DNA of 64,000 nt from Alcanivorax sp. DG881 (GTDB taxonomy: Bacteria; Pseudomonadota; Gammaproteobacteria; Pseudomonadales; Alcanivoracaceae). Positions 26,756-35,881 of this stretch are shown here, piece by piece. A model generated the notes under the pieces. That model searched no databases. It was given only the letters and a program-made list of their open reading frames with translations, and had not been told where the DNA came from. The stretch covers positions 3,717,503 through 3,781,502 of the forward strand of contig NZ_DS989915.1 in assembly GCF_000155615.1 (NCBI RefSeq), given 5' to 3'. Position 1 is the stretch's first letter. The number at the start of each line of letters is the position of its first letter. A program made the translations under genes and the position numbers.

Positions 26756-27976
26756 TTATTGCGCTGCGCTTTGTGCCTCGCCGGTGTTCTCGGCGGGGGA
26801 CTGGGGCTGTGCTTGCGGGGCGGCTTCGCCTGTGTTGTCGCCATTCTCGGTGTCTACCGGAGTGACCGGAGCGCCGGGCTGAATGCGTTGCAGGCCGTCG
26901 ATAATCAGCCGGTCGCCGTCTTTCAGGCCATCAGCGATCAGCCATTGGCTTTTCACTGCCCGTTCGGTGCTGACCTTCACCTTCTTGGCCTGATCATTGC
27001 TGTCGATCAGCATGGCATAGGCCTGGCCTGTGGGATCGCGGGTGATGCCTTTCTGGGGCACCAGAATGGCATCTTCGCGCTGGCCTTCCGGCAGGCGACC
27101 GCGCACAAACATGCCGGGCAGCAGATCGCTTTCCGGGTTCGGGAACAGGGCGCGCAATGTCACTGAACCGGTGCTTTCATCCACGGCAAATTCGGAAAAT
27201 TGCAAAACGCCGGGTTCCTGGTAATGAGAACCGTCTTCCAGAATCAGGGTGATGCGGGCTTCATCCTCGCTGACTTGCTGCAGCTCACCGGCTTGCATGG
27301 CCTGACGAAGCTGGCGCAGCTCATTGCTGGACTGGGTCAGGTCCACGTAGATCGGATCCAGCTGACGAATGGTGGCCAGCGTGTTGGCCTGATTCGCCGT
27401 GACCAGGGCACCTGCGGTGACGCTGGAGCGACCAATGCGGCCACTAATGGGCGCTTCGATGGTGGCGTAGTCCAGGTTGATCTGGGCACTTTGCAGGTTG
27501 GCGCGAGCGGCTGCCACAGCGGCCTTGTTCTCATCCAGCTGGGCCTGCGCTTCGTCGTACTCCTGCTGGCTCACTGCTTTGTAATCCAGCAGCTTCTTGA
27601 AGCGCTTGGCGCGCAGGTCGTTGGACTTCAACGTTGCCTGGGAGCGTGCCAGCTCGGCCTTGGCTGTGGCCACGGCGGCCTGATAGGTGCGCGAGTCGAT
27701 CTTGTACAGCGGTTGGCCGGCTTCCACTTCCTGGCCTTCCTCGAACAAGCGCTTCTCGATGACGCCGCTGACCTGGGGCCGCACTTCGGCAATCTGATGC
27801 GCAGTGGTACGCCCGGGTAACTCCCGATTCAGGGTGATGGTTTCGGCTTTTACCGTGACGAAACCGGCTTTGGGGGCTTGCTGTTGTTGTTGACCGGGCT
27901 GGCCGGCATCGCCGCAGCCGCTAAGCTGCAGGACGAGTGCGCCTGCCATCAGGGGGAGAATGAAACCGCTGCGCAT
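26756..27976 (-). CDS. acrA: RND efflux membrane-fusion adaptor (AcrA/MexA-like lipoprotein)
   Basis: 406 residues. Start chosen at ATG 27976 with GAGGTG upstream and a following signal peptide with lipobox LSGC. Family segments: PGRTTAHQIAEVRPQVSGV (beta-barrel and lipoyl half), the long coiled coil (about 100-165; KFKKLLDYKAVSQQEYD-like), YATIEAPISGRIG (second lipoyl half) and the C-terminal barrel (LFPNPESDLLPGMFVRGRL). A low-complexity E/Q/A tail ends it. It bridges pump and channel in the periplasm. It is the first gene of the operon and faces the repressor gene. Confidence 0.94.
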   Translation of the reverse strand: MRSGFILPLMAGALVLQLSGCGDAGQPGQQQQQAPKAGFVTVKAETITLNRELPGRTTAHQIAEVRPQVSGVIEKRLFEEGQEVEAGQPLYKIDSRTYQAAVATAKAELARSQATLKSNDLRAKRFKKLLDYKAVSQQEYDEAQAQLDENKAAVAAARANLQSAQINLDYATIEAPISGRIGRSSVTAGALVTANQANTLATIRQLDPIYVDLTQSSNELRQLRQAMQAGELQQVSEDEARITLILEDGSHYQEPGVLQFSEFAVDESTGSVTLRALFPNPESDLLPGMFVRGRLPEGQREDAILVPQKGITRDPTGQAYAMLIDSNDQAKKVKVSTERAVKSQWLIADGLKDGDRLIIDGLQRIQPGAPVTPVDTENGDNTGEAAPQAQPQSPAENTGEAQSAAQ

Positions 27977-28073
27977 AATCACCTCAGTGCTTGGAAACAC
28001 GCTAAAGCACGCCACAGACCGGTCCCGTGCAGACGGACCAGTGACGCTTGCATGAAAATTGAATCAGGTTCAG

Positions 28074-28099
28074 TATATACATTCGACAATGTATGTATA
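28074..28099. promoter_or_regulatory. AcrR-type operator
   Basis: ATACATT-CGAC-AATGTAT (28077-28094) is a perfect palindrome extended by further AT symmetry on both sides. It closely resembles the E. coli AcrR operator (TACATACATTTGTGAATGTATGTA as remembered, quoted in part: CATTTGTGAATG). It lies between the divergent adaptor and repressor genes, where one bound repressor would shut both. Confidence 0.8.
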
Positions 28100-28152
28100 G
28101 GCCTGTAGGCCAACTTGCACAAAAAAACCTTAATTCCATTTGGGAGCCTCCT

Positions 28153-28803
28153 ATGGTCAGGCGCACCAAGGCAGAAGCGATGGAAACCCGTACCCGGATT
28201 CTGGATGCGGCTGAGCAGGTATTCCACCGCAAGGGTGTGTTGTCCGCCTCATTGAATGATATTGCCAGTGAGGCGGGCGTGACACGAGGGGCAATTTACT
28301 GGCACTTCAAGAACAAACACGATGTGTTTGTGGCCATGGCGGACCGTCGGCGTTTGCCCTTTGAGGCCCTGGCCCAAAGGGCGGAGGCGAATGACGAAAT
28401 GGATCCGTTGGGCCGTCTGCGCGAGTTTATGGTCTATTTGTTGCAGCAAGTGGCACGGGACCCGTCACAGCGGCGGGTATTCGAGATCATGTTCCAGAAG
28501 TGCGAATTCAGTGGTGAGAACCTGGATCTGCTGCATCGTCAGCAGGATGCGTGCAATGACGCGTCCGACGGGCTGGCCACCACGTTCCGCAATGCCATGG
28601 CCAGAGGGCAGTTGCCTGCCGGGTTAGACGTTAGTCGTGCGGTGACCATGCTGCACAGCCTGCTAACCGGGCTGATTATGCACTGGCTGCTGGAGCCATC
28701 GGGCTTCGATCTGGCGGAGTCTGCGCCGGATTATGTGGATACCTTTCTGTTCAGCCTGCAGCATTCCCCCTTCCTGCTCGGCGGGGCTGAAGCCCCGGCC
28801 TGA
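28153..28803 (+). CDS. TetR-family repressor, AcrR/TtgR-type
   Basis: 216 residues. Start at ATG 28153 (MVRRTKAEAMETRTRILDAA) with GGGAG upstream; the earlier in-frame start at 28093 lies in the operator. The N-terminal helix-turn-helix (about 25-60; SLNDIASEAGVTRGAIYWHFKNK) is almost the AcrR consensus. The C-terminal helical domain (about 80-205) binds lipophilic effectors. It most likely represses the divergent RND operon and itself through the palindrome at 28074-28099, with release by toxic compounds. Confidence 0.92.
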   Translation: MVRRTKAEAMETRTRILDAAEQVFHRKGVLSASLNDIASEAGVTRGAIYWHFKNKHDVFVAMADRRRLPFEALAQRAEANDEMDPLGRLREFMVYLLQQVARDPSQRRVFEIMFQKCEFSGENLDLLHRQQDACNDASDGLATTFRNAMARGQLPAGLDVSRAVTMLHSLLTGLIMHWLLEPSGFDLAESAPDYVDTFLFSLQHSPFLLGGAEAPA

Positions 28804-29135
28804 CGGGGCGTGGTGCCACGCTTTCCCACCAATAAAATACTTGTCCGAATTTCCGATAGCCGGTGTGTGCCTTGGGCATACCCGGTGGTATGTTCTTGGT
28901 CCTCTTCCCTGCCTTCCCGCTTTTTCCCTTTGTTATATTTGTTTTCAAAAAACAAAACGTAGTTCCAAAATAGTATTGACGCTCTCCGTGGGCCGTGTCA
29001 GATTGACCGGCGAGTCAACACTTTGTATTCACCGATAAGCAGGCTGCGCTAGCCGGATCTTGTCGGTTTTGCCCGCTTTTTCCGGGCATCAACAATAAAA
29101 GCGGCCCTGTAGGGCTGCATTCGGGAGAGTAAGTC
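28804..29135 (+). promoter_or_regulatory. Control region of the acyl-CoA synthetase operon
   Basis: 332 bases without a gene. It holds TTTGTTATATTTG (28929-28941), identical to a stretch before iclR, the dyad TTTGTTTT-CAA-AAAACAAA (28938-28956) and GGAACTACGTTTT (complement of 28954-28966), similar to the GGAACGTAATTT element before the aldehyde dehydrogenase. A TTGACG near 28976 may be a -35 element. GGGAGAG precedes the start codon. Confidence 0.4.
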
Positions 29136-30815
29136 ATGTCTGATCGGCATCATGCGGTCTGGCCAGAGAATATTCCCAAGCATCTGAGCCTGCCGCAGAC
29201 CAGCCTCTATACCAATCTGGAGGTGTCTGCACTGCGTTACCCACAGCGGGACGCGATCAATTATTACGATAGCCCCATCACGTTTTCCCAGTTGAAGGAG
29301 CAGGTGGATGCCCTGGCGGGTTACCTGCAGTCACTGGGGGTGGAGAAGGGCGACCGGGTGCTGCTGTTCATGCAGAACGCCCCCCAGTTCACTATCAGCT
29401 ATTACGCCATCCTGCGGGCCAACGCCATTGTGGTGCCGGTGAACCCCATGAACCGGGCGGCAGAGCTGGAGCACTACCTGGAAGATACCGAGGCATCTGT
29501 GGCGATCTGTGGCCAGGAGTTGCTGTCAGCGATTGCGCCGGTGGTGGGCATGGTGAACCTGCGCCATGTGATTGTGGCGGCCTACAACGATTACATCGTC
29601 CGCGACACGGACCTGCCCCTGCCGCCGGAGGTGGAAACGCCTGCGGTTGCGCTGACCGATCCGGCACACCTGGCCTGGAAGGACGTTATCGCCGCTGCCA
29701 GGCAGCCCAGCGAATTGCTGGTCGGCCCGGACGATCTGGCGGTCTTCCCCTACAGCTCGGGGACCACCGGTGCACCCAAGGGTTGCATGCATACCCATGC
29801 GTCGGTGATGGCCACCTGCGTGCAGGGGGCGGTGTGGAGCCATGGCACCACCGAGTCCGTCACCCTGGCCACGCTGCCGTATTTTCATGTGACCGGCATG
29901 CAGGGCTCCATGAACTCACCGATTTACTGTGGTTCGCTGGTGGTGTTGATGACGCGCTGGGACCGCCGGGTGGCGGCCAAGCTGATCGAGCGCTATCAGG
30001 TGAGTCGCTGGGTGAACATTGTCACCATGGCCATCGATCTGCTGTCCGATCCGGAAGTGGAAAACTACGACCTGTCGTCGCTGGAAAATATCGGTGGCGG
30101 CGGGGCAGCCATGCCGGCGGCGGTGTCCGACAAACTCTTCAAGCTTACCGGCCTGCGTTACATGGAAGGCTATGGCCTGTCCGAAACCATTGCCGGCACC
30201 CACATCAACCCCACCGACCGCCCCAAGTCCCAGTGCCTGGGTATTCCGGTATTCGATATCGATTCGCGCATCATTGATGTGGAAAGCGGCAAGGAACTGG
30301 CGCCCGGTGAAGTGGGCGAGATCGTTACCCATGGTCCGCAAGTGTTCCAGGGGTACTGGAAGCGTCCGCAGGAAACGCAAAAAGCGTTTATCGAACTGGA
30401 TGGAAAACGCTTCTTCCGCACCGGTGACTTGGGGTACATCGACGAAGAGGGCTACTTCTTCATCGTCGATCGGGTCAAACGCATGATCAATGCGTCCGGC
30501 TTCAAGGTGTGGCCGGCGGAAGTGGAAAGCCTGATGTACCGCCATCCGGCGATCCAGGAAAGCTGTGTGATTTCCACCCCCCACGAGCGCCGCGGTGAAA
30601 GTGTGAAGGCGTGTGTGGTTCTGAGTGCTGACATGAAGGGCACGCTCACCGAGCAGGCCGTCATCGATTGGTGCAAAGAGGAAATGGCGGCCTACAAGGT
30701 TCCGAATGTGGTGGAGTTCCGCGATGAGCTTCCCCGTTCGCCCACCGGCAAAGTGATGTGGCGAGCCCTGCAGGAACAGGAGTGGGAAAGCCAGAAAGCA
30801 CAGCAGGCGTCGTAA
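29136..30815 (+). CDS. Acyl-CoA synthetase (AMP-forming)
   Basis: 559 residues. ANL-superfamily enzyme that activates a carboxylic acid to its CoA thioester with ATP. Seen: P-loop YSSGTTGAPKG (206-216), substrate-site segment EGYGLSETIAGTH, the hinge motif TGDLGYIDEEGYFFIVDRVK, and the catalytic lysine in RSPTGKVMWRAL near the C-terminus. The family runs from medium/long-chain fatty acids to aromatic acids; the sequence does not settle which. It starts the locus that goes on with an ABC importer and beta-oxidation genes, so it probably activates the imported acid. Confidence 0.93.
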   Translation: MSDRHHAVWPENIPKHLSLPQTSLYTNLEVSALRYPQRDAINYYDSPITFSQLKEQVDALAGYLQSLGVEKGDRVLLFMQNAPQFTISYYAILRANAIVVPVNPMNRAAELEHYLEDTEASVAICGQELLSAIAPVVGMVNLRHVIVAAYNDYIVRDTDLPLPPEVETPAVALTDPAHLAWKDVIAAARQPSELLVGPDDLAVFPYSSGTTGAPKGCMHTHASVMATCVQGAVWSHGTTESVTLATLPYFHVTGMQGSMNSPIYCGSLVVLMTRWDRRVAAKLIERYQVSRWVNIVTMAIDLLSDPEVENYDLSSLENIGGGGAAMPAAVSDKLFKLTGLRYMEGYGLSETIAGTHINPTDRPKSQCLGIPVFDIDSRIIDVESGKELAPGEVGEIVTHGPQVFQGYWKRPQETQKAFIELDGKRFFRTGDLGYIDEEGYFFIVDRVKRMINASGFKVWPAEVESLMYRHPAIQESCVISTPHERRGESVKACVVLSADMKGTLTEQAVIDWCKEEMAAYKVPNVVEFRDELPRSPTGKVMWRALQEQEWESQKAQQAS

Positions 30816-31009
30816 CGGCGCTTGCCCATAGCGGTCTGTCTAATGGTGGGCAGGCCGAGTCAGCTCCAGCATAAACAAATAAGCGGAAGCGCTACTCCGC
30901 GGAGCTGAATAACAACGCAAAACGAGAAACCGGTGCCTTACGTGGTCTGTAACCGCGAGGGAATGGCGTCATGTCGCCGGCGGGTTTCTCCCAAACAGGA
31001 GGCTTTGCC

Positions 31010-31873
31010 TTGGAACTGTTCTTTCAACAAGTGCTCAATGGCCTGACGCTGGGCAGCATCTACGGGCTGGTCGCCCTGGGGCTGACGCTGGTGTACGGCA
31101 TTTTGCACGTACCGAATTTTGCTCACGGGGCGCTGTATATGGTCGGCGCCTATGTCTCGTATATCACCATGGTCGACTTCGGTGTGAACTACTGGGTGGC
31201 CATGCTGTTGGCTGCTGTAGCGGTGGCGGCGCTGGCGGTTCTGTGCGAACGGCTGGTGTTCAACCCGTTACGCGATGCGCCCCCAATTCACGACAAAATT
31301 GCGGCTATCGGCATCATGCTGTTTCTGGAAGCGCTGGTGCAGATGCAGTGGGGCGCCGAGTTCCGCCGCATGCCGACCCCCTATACCGAGATTCTGGATA
31401 TTGCCGGCATGACCATTCCGGCTCAGCGGGTGCTGATTATTGCCGGTGCGTTTTCACTGATGGCGGTATTGCATCTGTTCCTGAAGAAAACCATGACTGG
31501 CTCCACCATCGTGGCCATGGCCCAGAACCGTGAGGGCGCCTTTCTGGTCGGCATTGATGCCAACCGGGTGGCGATGATGACCTTTGCCATTTCCGGGGCA
31601 CTGGCGGCGGTGGGTGCGACCCTGTTTGCGCCGATCAACCTGGTCTACCCGGCCATGGGGCATCTGCTGATCATGAAAGCGTTTGTGATCATCATCCTCG
31701 GTGGCATGGGCTCCATTCCCGGTGCCATTGTTGGCGGCCTGATCATCGGCTTTGCCGAAGCGTTCGGTGGTTTTTATATCTCCACCGATTACAAGGACAT
31801 CATCGCGTTTGCGCTGCTCGTGGTGATTCTCTCCATCAAGCCGACTGGCCTGTTCAGCAAGGGGGTCCACTGA
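31010..31873 (+). CDS. livH: Branched-chain-type ABC transporter permease LivH
   Basis: 287 residues. Start chosen at TTG 31010 because AGGAGG (30997-31002) sits 7 bases before it and the product then begins MELFFQQVLNGLTLGSIYGL, the standard LivH N-terminus; an ATG at 30971 lacks a site. About eight membrane helices, with the family segments GLTLVYGILHVPNFAHG and GGMGSIPGAIVGGLIIG. It forms the channel with LivM. The stop overlaps the livM start (TGATG). Confidence 0.9.
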   Translation: MELFFQQVLNGLTLGSIYGLVALGLTLVYGILHVPNFAHGALYMVGAYVSYITMVDFGVNYWVAMLLAAVAVAALAVLCERLVFNPLRDAPPIHDKIAAIGIMLFLEALVQMQWGAEFRRMPTPYTEILDIAGMTIPAQRVLIIAGAFSLMAVLHLFLKKTMTGSTIVAMAQNREGAFLVGIDANRVAMMTFAISGALAAVGATLFAPINLVYPAMGHLLIMKAFVIIILGGMGSIPGAIVGGLIIGFAEAFGGFYISTDYKDIIAFALLVVILSIKPTGLFSKGVH

Positions 31874-32937
31874 TGAACGCCCTGACCAAGATTTCCAATT
31901 TCTTCATGACCCCGGCGATGAAAATCGTAATGATCGTGGCGGCGTTGCTGTTCCCCTTTGTGGCGGGCAACGAGTACCAGATCTACGTGATGGCACTGGC
32001 GTTTGTCTGGGCCATTGCCGTGTACGGCATGAACATCATCACCGGCCTGTGTGGTCAGTTGAATCTGGCCCACGGTGGTTTCTTTGCCATCGGGGCCTAC
32101 ACCCTGGCGATTCTCACTGTGGATAATGGCTGGGCTTTCTGGCCGGCGTTTATCGCGGCAGGGGCCGTGGGCGCTATCCTCGGTTTTCTGGTGGGGGTGA
32201 TCTCCCTGCGCCTGAAAGAACACTACTTCGCCATTTTCACCCTGTGCGTGGGCTTTATCATTTATCTGTTGCTGGATAAGTGGGAAGAGCTGACCCACGG
32301 TGCTCTGGGGATTATCAATATCCCTGCGCCGAGTGGCTTCGGGCTGGTGGACTTCACCGAGACTACCCCGTTCTATTATCTGGCGTTGGCGTTCATGGTG
32401 CTGTCCATCTGGCTGGCATCGCGGATCGCGCATTCCCTGTTGGGGCGGACCTTCCTGGCCATTCGTATCAGTGATGATCTGGCGGCGTCGCTGGGGATCA
32501 ACCTGATGCGTAACAAGGTGCTGGCGTTTGTGCTGTCTACCACCTACGCCAGTGTGGCGGGTGCGCTGTATGCCGGCATGGTGCGTTTCATCGGCCCGGC
32601 GGAAGCCGAGGTGACACACACCTTCGACATGATTACCTACCTGTTGGTCGGCGGCATCGGCACCCTGATGGGCCCGCTGCTGGGCACCCTGGCGATTACC
32701 TGGCTGACCCAGTCACTGCAGTTCCTGGAAGAGTACCGGATGATCGTGTTCGGGCCGATGCTGGTGGTGCTGGTGATCTTCTTCCCGAAAGGGGTAGTGG
32801 GTTCCTTCCTGTCCTGGCGCGGTCGTCGCCTTGCGGCGGCGCACGATGCCAGCCAGACGAAAGAGAAGGCGGCCAGCAATGCGTCGTCCAACAAGCCCTC
32901 GGCAGCATCCACGCAGGAGGCCGGTAACCATGCTTAA
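31873..32937 (+). CDS. livM: Branched-chain-type ABC transporter permease LivM
   Basis: 354 residues, about nine membrane helices, with the LivM hallmarks YGMNIITGLCGQLNLAHGGFFAIGAY and GGIGTLMGPLLGT split around the EAA-like loop (RTFLAIRISDDLAASLGIN). A charged low-complexity C-terminal tail (about 315-354, rich in A, S, K) extends past the usual end. ATG 31873 overlaps the livH stop by one base and the 3' end overlaps livG by eight, so the genes are coupled. Confidence 0.9.
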   Translation: MNALTKISNFFMTPAMKIVMIVAALLFPFVAGNEYQIYVMALAFVWAIAVYGMNIITGLCGQLNLAHGGFFAIGAYTLAILTVDNGWAFWPAFIAAGAVGAILGFLVGVISLRLKEHYFAIFTLCVGFIIYLLLDKWEELTHGALGIINIPAPSGFGLVDFTETTPFYYLALAFMVLSIWLASRIAHSLLGRTFLAIRISDDLAASLGINLMRNKVLAFVLSTTYASVAGALYAGMVRFIGPAEAEVTHTFDMITYLLVGGIGTLMGPLLGTLAITWLTQSLQFLEEYRMIVFGPMLVVLVIFFPKGVVGSFLSWRGRRLAAAHDASQTKEKAASNASSNKPSAASTQEAGNHA

Positions 32938-33697
32938 GATTCATAACCTTACCAAGCGTTTCGGTGGGCTGGCGGCGGTCAATAACGTCAGCATCGAATT
33001 CGAAGCCAACAAGATCAACGCCATCATCGGTCCCAATGGGGCAGGCAAGAGCACCTTCTTCAATCTGGTGGCCGGTGCCATGGCGCCCACCGAAGGGCGC
33101 ATTGAATACCAGGGCATGGACATTACCGGCATGGCCTGTGATCGCATTGCCCGGCTGGGCATTGCGCGCACTTTCCAGACCACCATGCTGTTCGATCAGT
33201 CCACGGTGCTGGACAACCTGATTGTGGGGCACCGTCTGCGCACCCAGTCCCGCCTTTGGGATGTGATCATCAATTCCAAACGCCTGCGTGATGAAGAGAA
33301 AAAGTGTCGTGCCCGGGCGCAGGAAGTGCTGGATTTTGTCGGCCTGTCTCACATCGGTCACCGCATTACGGCGGATATCAGCCAGGAAGAAAAAAAGCGC
33401 GTGGCGTTTGCCCTGGCGCTGGCCACAGATCCTGAGCTGGTATTGCTGGATGAGCCTGCAGGCGGGATCAACCCGGAAGAAACTGAAAATCTGGCGGCCC
33501 TGATTCGCAAGATGGTGGACCACGGTGTCACCGTCTGCCTGATTGAACACAAGATGGACATGATCATGAGCCTGGCGGACAAGATCATGGTGATCGACCA
33601 TGGCGAAAAAATTGCCGAAGGCACGCCGGATGAAGTCAAAAACAATCCGTTGGTGATCGAAGCCTATCTGGGGAGTGATGAAGATGCTGCAGCTTAA
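32930..33697 (+). CDS. livG: ABC transporter ATPase LivG, atypical signature motif
   Basis: 255 residues. Start at ATG 32930 with AGGAGG (32915-32920); the upstream arginine-rich extension is an artefact of the livM tail. Walker [10 protein letters not shown] (34-42), Walker B VLLDEP (171-176), LivG-type insert DIARTFQ-like segment [12 protein letters not shown], and the switch His in LIEHKMD. The ABC signature, LSxGQ in most members, is here ISQEE (150-154, [10 protein letters not shown]). LivG relatives with DISVEEQKR exist, so this is probably a subfamily trait rather than a defect. Confidence 0.9.
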   Translation: MLKIHNLTKRFGGLAAVNNVSIEFEANKINAIIGPNGAGKSTFFNLVAGAMAPTEGRIEYQGMDITGMACDRIARLGIARTFQTTMLFDQSTVLDNLIVGHRLRTQSRLWDVIINSKRLRDEEKKCRARAQEVLDFVGLSHIGHRITADISQEEKKRVAFALALATDPELVLLDEPAGGINPEETENLAALIRKMVDHGVTVCLIEHKMDMIMSLADKIMVIDHGEKIAEGTPDEVKNNPLVIEAYLGSDEDAAA

Positions 33698-34391
33698 AAA
33701 CGTGGAAGCCCGTTACGGCAGCTTCAAGGCGCTGGAGCAGGTCTCCATGTCGGTGGCGCAGGGCGAACTGGTGGTGCTGCTGGGCGCCAATGGCGCAGGC
33801 AAGAGTACCTTGTTCAATACCATTAGCGGACTGATCAAGCCATCGGCGGGCACCATCACTCTGGATGGCACCGATGTCACCGGCCTGAAGCCGTCGGGGC
33901 TGGTGCAGAATGGGGTGGTGCAGTGCCCGGAAGGGCGCAAGCTGTTCCCGGAAATGTCGGTATTGAAAAACCTGATGCTGGGTGCCTATGTACATCGCCG
34001 CAACAAGGCGGCCATTAAAAAGACACTGGAAGACGTGCTGACACTGTTTCCGATTCTTGATGAAAAGAAGGATCAGTCTGCCGGGTCTCTCAGCGGTGGC
34101 CAGCAGCAAATGGTCGCCATCGGGCGCGCCATGATGGGCCGGCCCAAGCTGCTGTTGCTGGACGAGCCCTCGTTGGGTTTGGCGCCACTGGTGGTCAAGC
34201 AGATGTTTGAAACCATCAAGGGCATCAACGAACAGGGCACCACGGTTTTGCTGGCGGAGCAGAATGCGTTCGCCGCACTCAAGATTGCCCACCGTGCCTA
34301 TGTGATCGAAAACGGTCGCCTGGTCATGGAGGGTGATAAAGACGCAATGCTGGGTAACGAAGCTATTCGCAAAGCCTATATCGGCGCGTAA
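33684..34391 (+). CDS. livF: ABC transporter ATPase LivF
   Basis: 235 residues. Start chosen at ATG 33684, 8 bases after GGGGAG; GTG 33675 and ATG 33678 are too close to that site. Walker [10 protein letters not shown], full signature [16 protein letters not shown], Walker [12 protein letters not shown], and the LivF-type [13 protein letters not shown]. It pairs with LivG under the two permeases and overlaps livG by 14 bases. The canonical signature here, beside the odd one in LivG, means at least one ATP site is standard. Confidence 0.92.
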   Translation: MLQLKNVEARYGSFKALEQVSMSVAQGELVVLLGANGAGKSTLFNTISGLIKPSAGTITLDGTDVTGLKPSGLVQNGVVQCPEGRKLFPEMSVLKNLMLGAYVHRRNKAAIKKTLEDVLTLFPILDEKKDQSAGSLSGGQQQMVAIGRAMMGRPKLLLLDEPSLGLAPLVVKQMFETIKGINEQGTTVLLAEQNAFAALKIAHRAYVIENGRLVMEGDKDAMLGNEAIRKAYIGA

Positions 34392-34484
34392 TTGTTATCC
34401 GGTAGCAGCGTGTGCGCTACAACATAATCAATTGCTACAACACAAGACTCACGGTTTTGAGCAAAACAACAACGGGAGAGTTTC

Positions 34485-35669
34485 ATGGGTAACGGAAAAC
34501 AGACTCTGGTTAATCGCTTTCGTCGCTTGGCCTGCGCCAGCGCAATCGCCCTGGCAGCCACAGGCGCGCAGGCAGCAGAAGAGGTCAATATCGGTTTCAC
34601 CGGGCCTTTGAGTGGTGGTGCGGCGTTATACGGCCAGAACACCCTGGAAGGTTTGCAGATGGCTGCAAAGGAAATCAACGAAGCGGGTGGTTTCACCGTG
34701 GATGGCGAGACCTACGAGATCAACCTGGTGTCGCTGGATGACAAGTATTCGCCCAGTCAGGCAGCGGTGAACGGCAAGCGGCTGGTGCAGCAGTACAATG
34801 CGCCGGTGATTTTTACTCCGCACTCCGGCGGGACCTTTGCGCTGCAAGCGTTCAACGAACGCGATGGTTTTGTGGTGATGTCGTACACCTCGGTGCCCAC
34901 GGTGACGGAGAAAGGCAATGAGCTGACCGTACGGATTCCGCCCACCTTTACCGGTTACATGAAGCCGTTTACCAAAATCGCCATGAAAGAAAACGGCAAG
35001 AAAGTGGCCGTGGCCAACGCCACTCACGACTATGCCAAATACTGGACCAAAGCCTTTGTTCCCACCTGGGAAGCCATGGGCGGCACAGTGGTGGCGGATA
35101 ACCCGATGGACTACAACAAATCCGCTGATTTCTACACCGGTGTGAGCAAGGTGCTGGCGGAGAAGCCGGATGTGATGTTCATTGGTGGTGCGTCCGAACC
35201 CACCGCGCTGGTGGCGAAACAGGCCCGTGAATTGGGTTTCAAGGGTGGTTTCGTGATTATGGACCAGGCCAAGATGGGGGAAATGTCCAAGATCATCGGT
35301 GGCTACAAAATGCTGGAAGGGTCCGTGGGCGTGGTGCCGCTGACGCTTTATGAAGAGCCGGGTGCCAAGGCGTTTGTGGCCAAGTATCACAAGCAGAACG
35401 CGGAGAAGGACCCTACCACTGAAGTGGCCTATAACTACTTCGCTCTGCACACAGTGGTTCAGGCCATGCAGGAAGCCGGTACCGTTGAAGATGCCGAGGC
35501 AATTCGTGGTGCTTTCAGCGCGGCGCTGAAGAGCCTGAAGCCGGAGAATAACCCTTACGGCGTGACGGCAATTGATGACAAGGGCGGCATGATGGCTGAT
35601 CCGAATATCGCGACCGTGAAAAATGGCGAAGTGGTATTGCAGCGTATGTCTGAAGTGCTGGCTGAATAA
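34485..35669 (+). CDS. Periplasmic substrate-binding protein of the ABC importer
   Basis: 394 residues. Signal peptide ends GAQA; the mature protein is a type I periplasmic-binding fold (Peripla_BP_6): VNIGFTGPLSGGAALYG, AAVNGKRLVQQ, FTPHSGGTFAL, ANATHDYAKYW, FIGGASEPTALVAKQARELG. Members of this branch bind amino acids, urea, aromatic acids or short acyl compounds; the ligand is not evident. Between two acyl-CoA gene sets, an organic or aromatic acid is more likely than leucine (inference). A terminator follows. Confidence 0.9.
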   Translation: MGNGKQTLVNRFRRLACASAIALAATGAQAAEEVNIGFTGPLSGGAALYGQNTLEGLQMAAKEINEAGGFTVDGETYEINLVSLDDKYSPSQAAVNGKRLVQQYNAPVIFTPHSGGTFALQAFNERDGFVVMSYTSVPTVTEKGNELTVRIPPTFTGYMKPFTKIAMKENGKKVAVANATHDYAKYWTKAFVPTWEAMGGTVVADNPMDYNKSADFYTGVSKVLAEKPDVMFIGGASEPTALVAKQARELGFKGGFVIMDQAKMGEMSKIIGGYKMLEGSVGVVPLTLYEEPGAKAFVAKYHKQNAEKDPTTEVAYNYFALHTVVQAMQEAGTVEDAEAIRGAFSAALKSLKPENNPYGVTAIDDKGGMMADPNIATVKNGEVVLQRMSEVLAE

Positions 35670-35685
35670 GCCGTTATCACGAAAG

Positions 35686-35709
35686 CGGGGCGCCAGGCGC
35701 CCCGTTTTT
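35686..35709 (+). terminator. Rho-independent terminator after the ABC importer
   Basis: CGGGGCGC and its complement GCGCCCCG form a tight GC-rich hairpin (35686-35704) followed by five T. It separates the importer operon from the beta-oxidation operon. Confidence 0.85.
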
Positions 35710-35728
35710 CGGTCCCTTTTCAATAATG

Positions 35729-35740
35729 AAATTATATTCC
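35729..35740 (-). promoter_or_regulatory. Candidate IclR-type element (GGAATATAATTT)
   Basis: On the minus strand GGAATATAATTT, equal to the element before the aldehyde dehydrogenase (GGAACGTAATTT) in 10 of 12 positions. It stands about 140 bases before the fused hydratase/dehydrogenase gene. The link to IclR is inference. Confidence 0.35.
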
Positions 35741-35881
35741 GAAATAATTGAAACCCGCTTGTCTTTGCTTATACTGGTATGAATCTGATCCTTTCGAGTG
35801 CGGTCCGTTAACAGGGCTGGCGCTGCCTTTTACGCCGTACCGGCGATGCAGACTGGAAAGGACGTCCTGAGGAGAGTCGCA

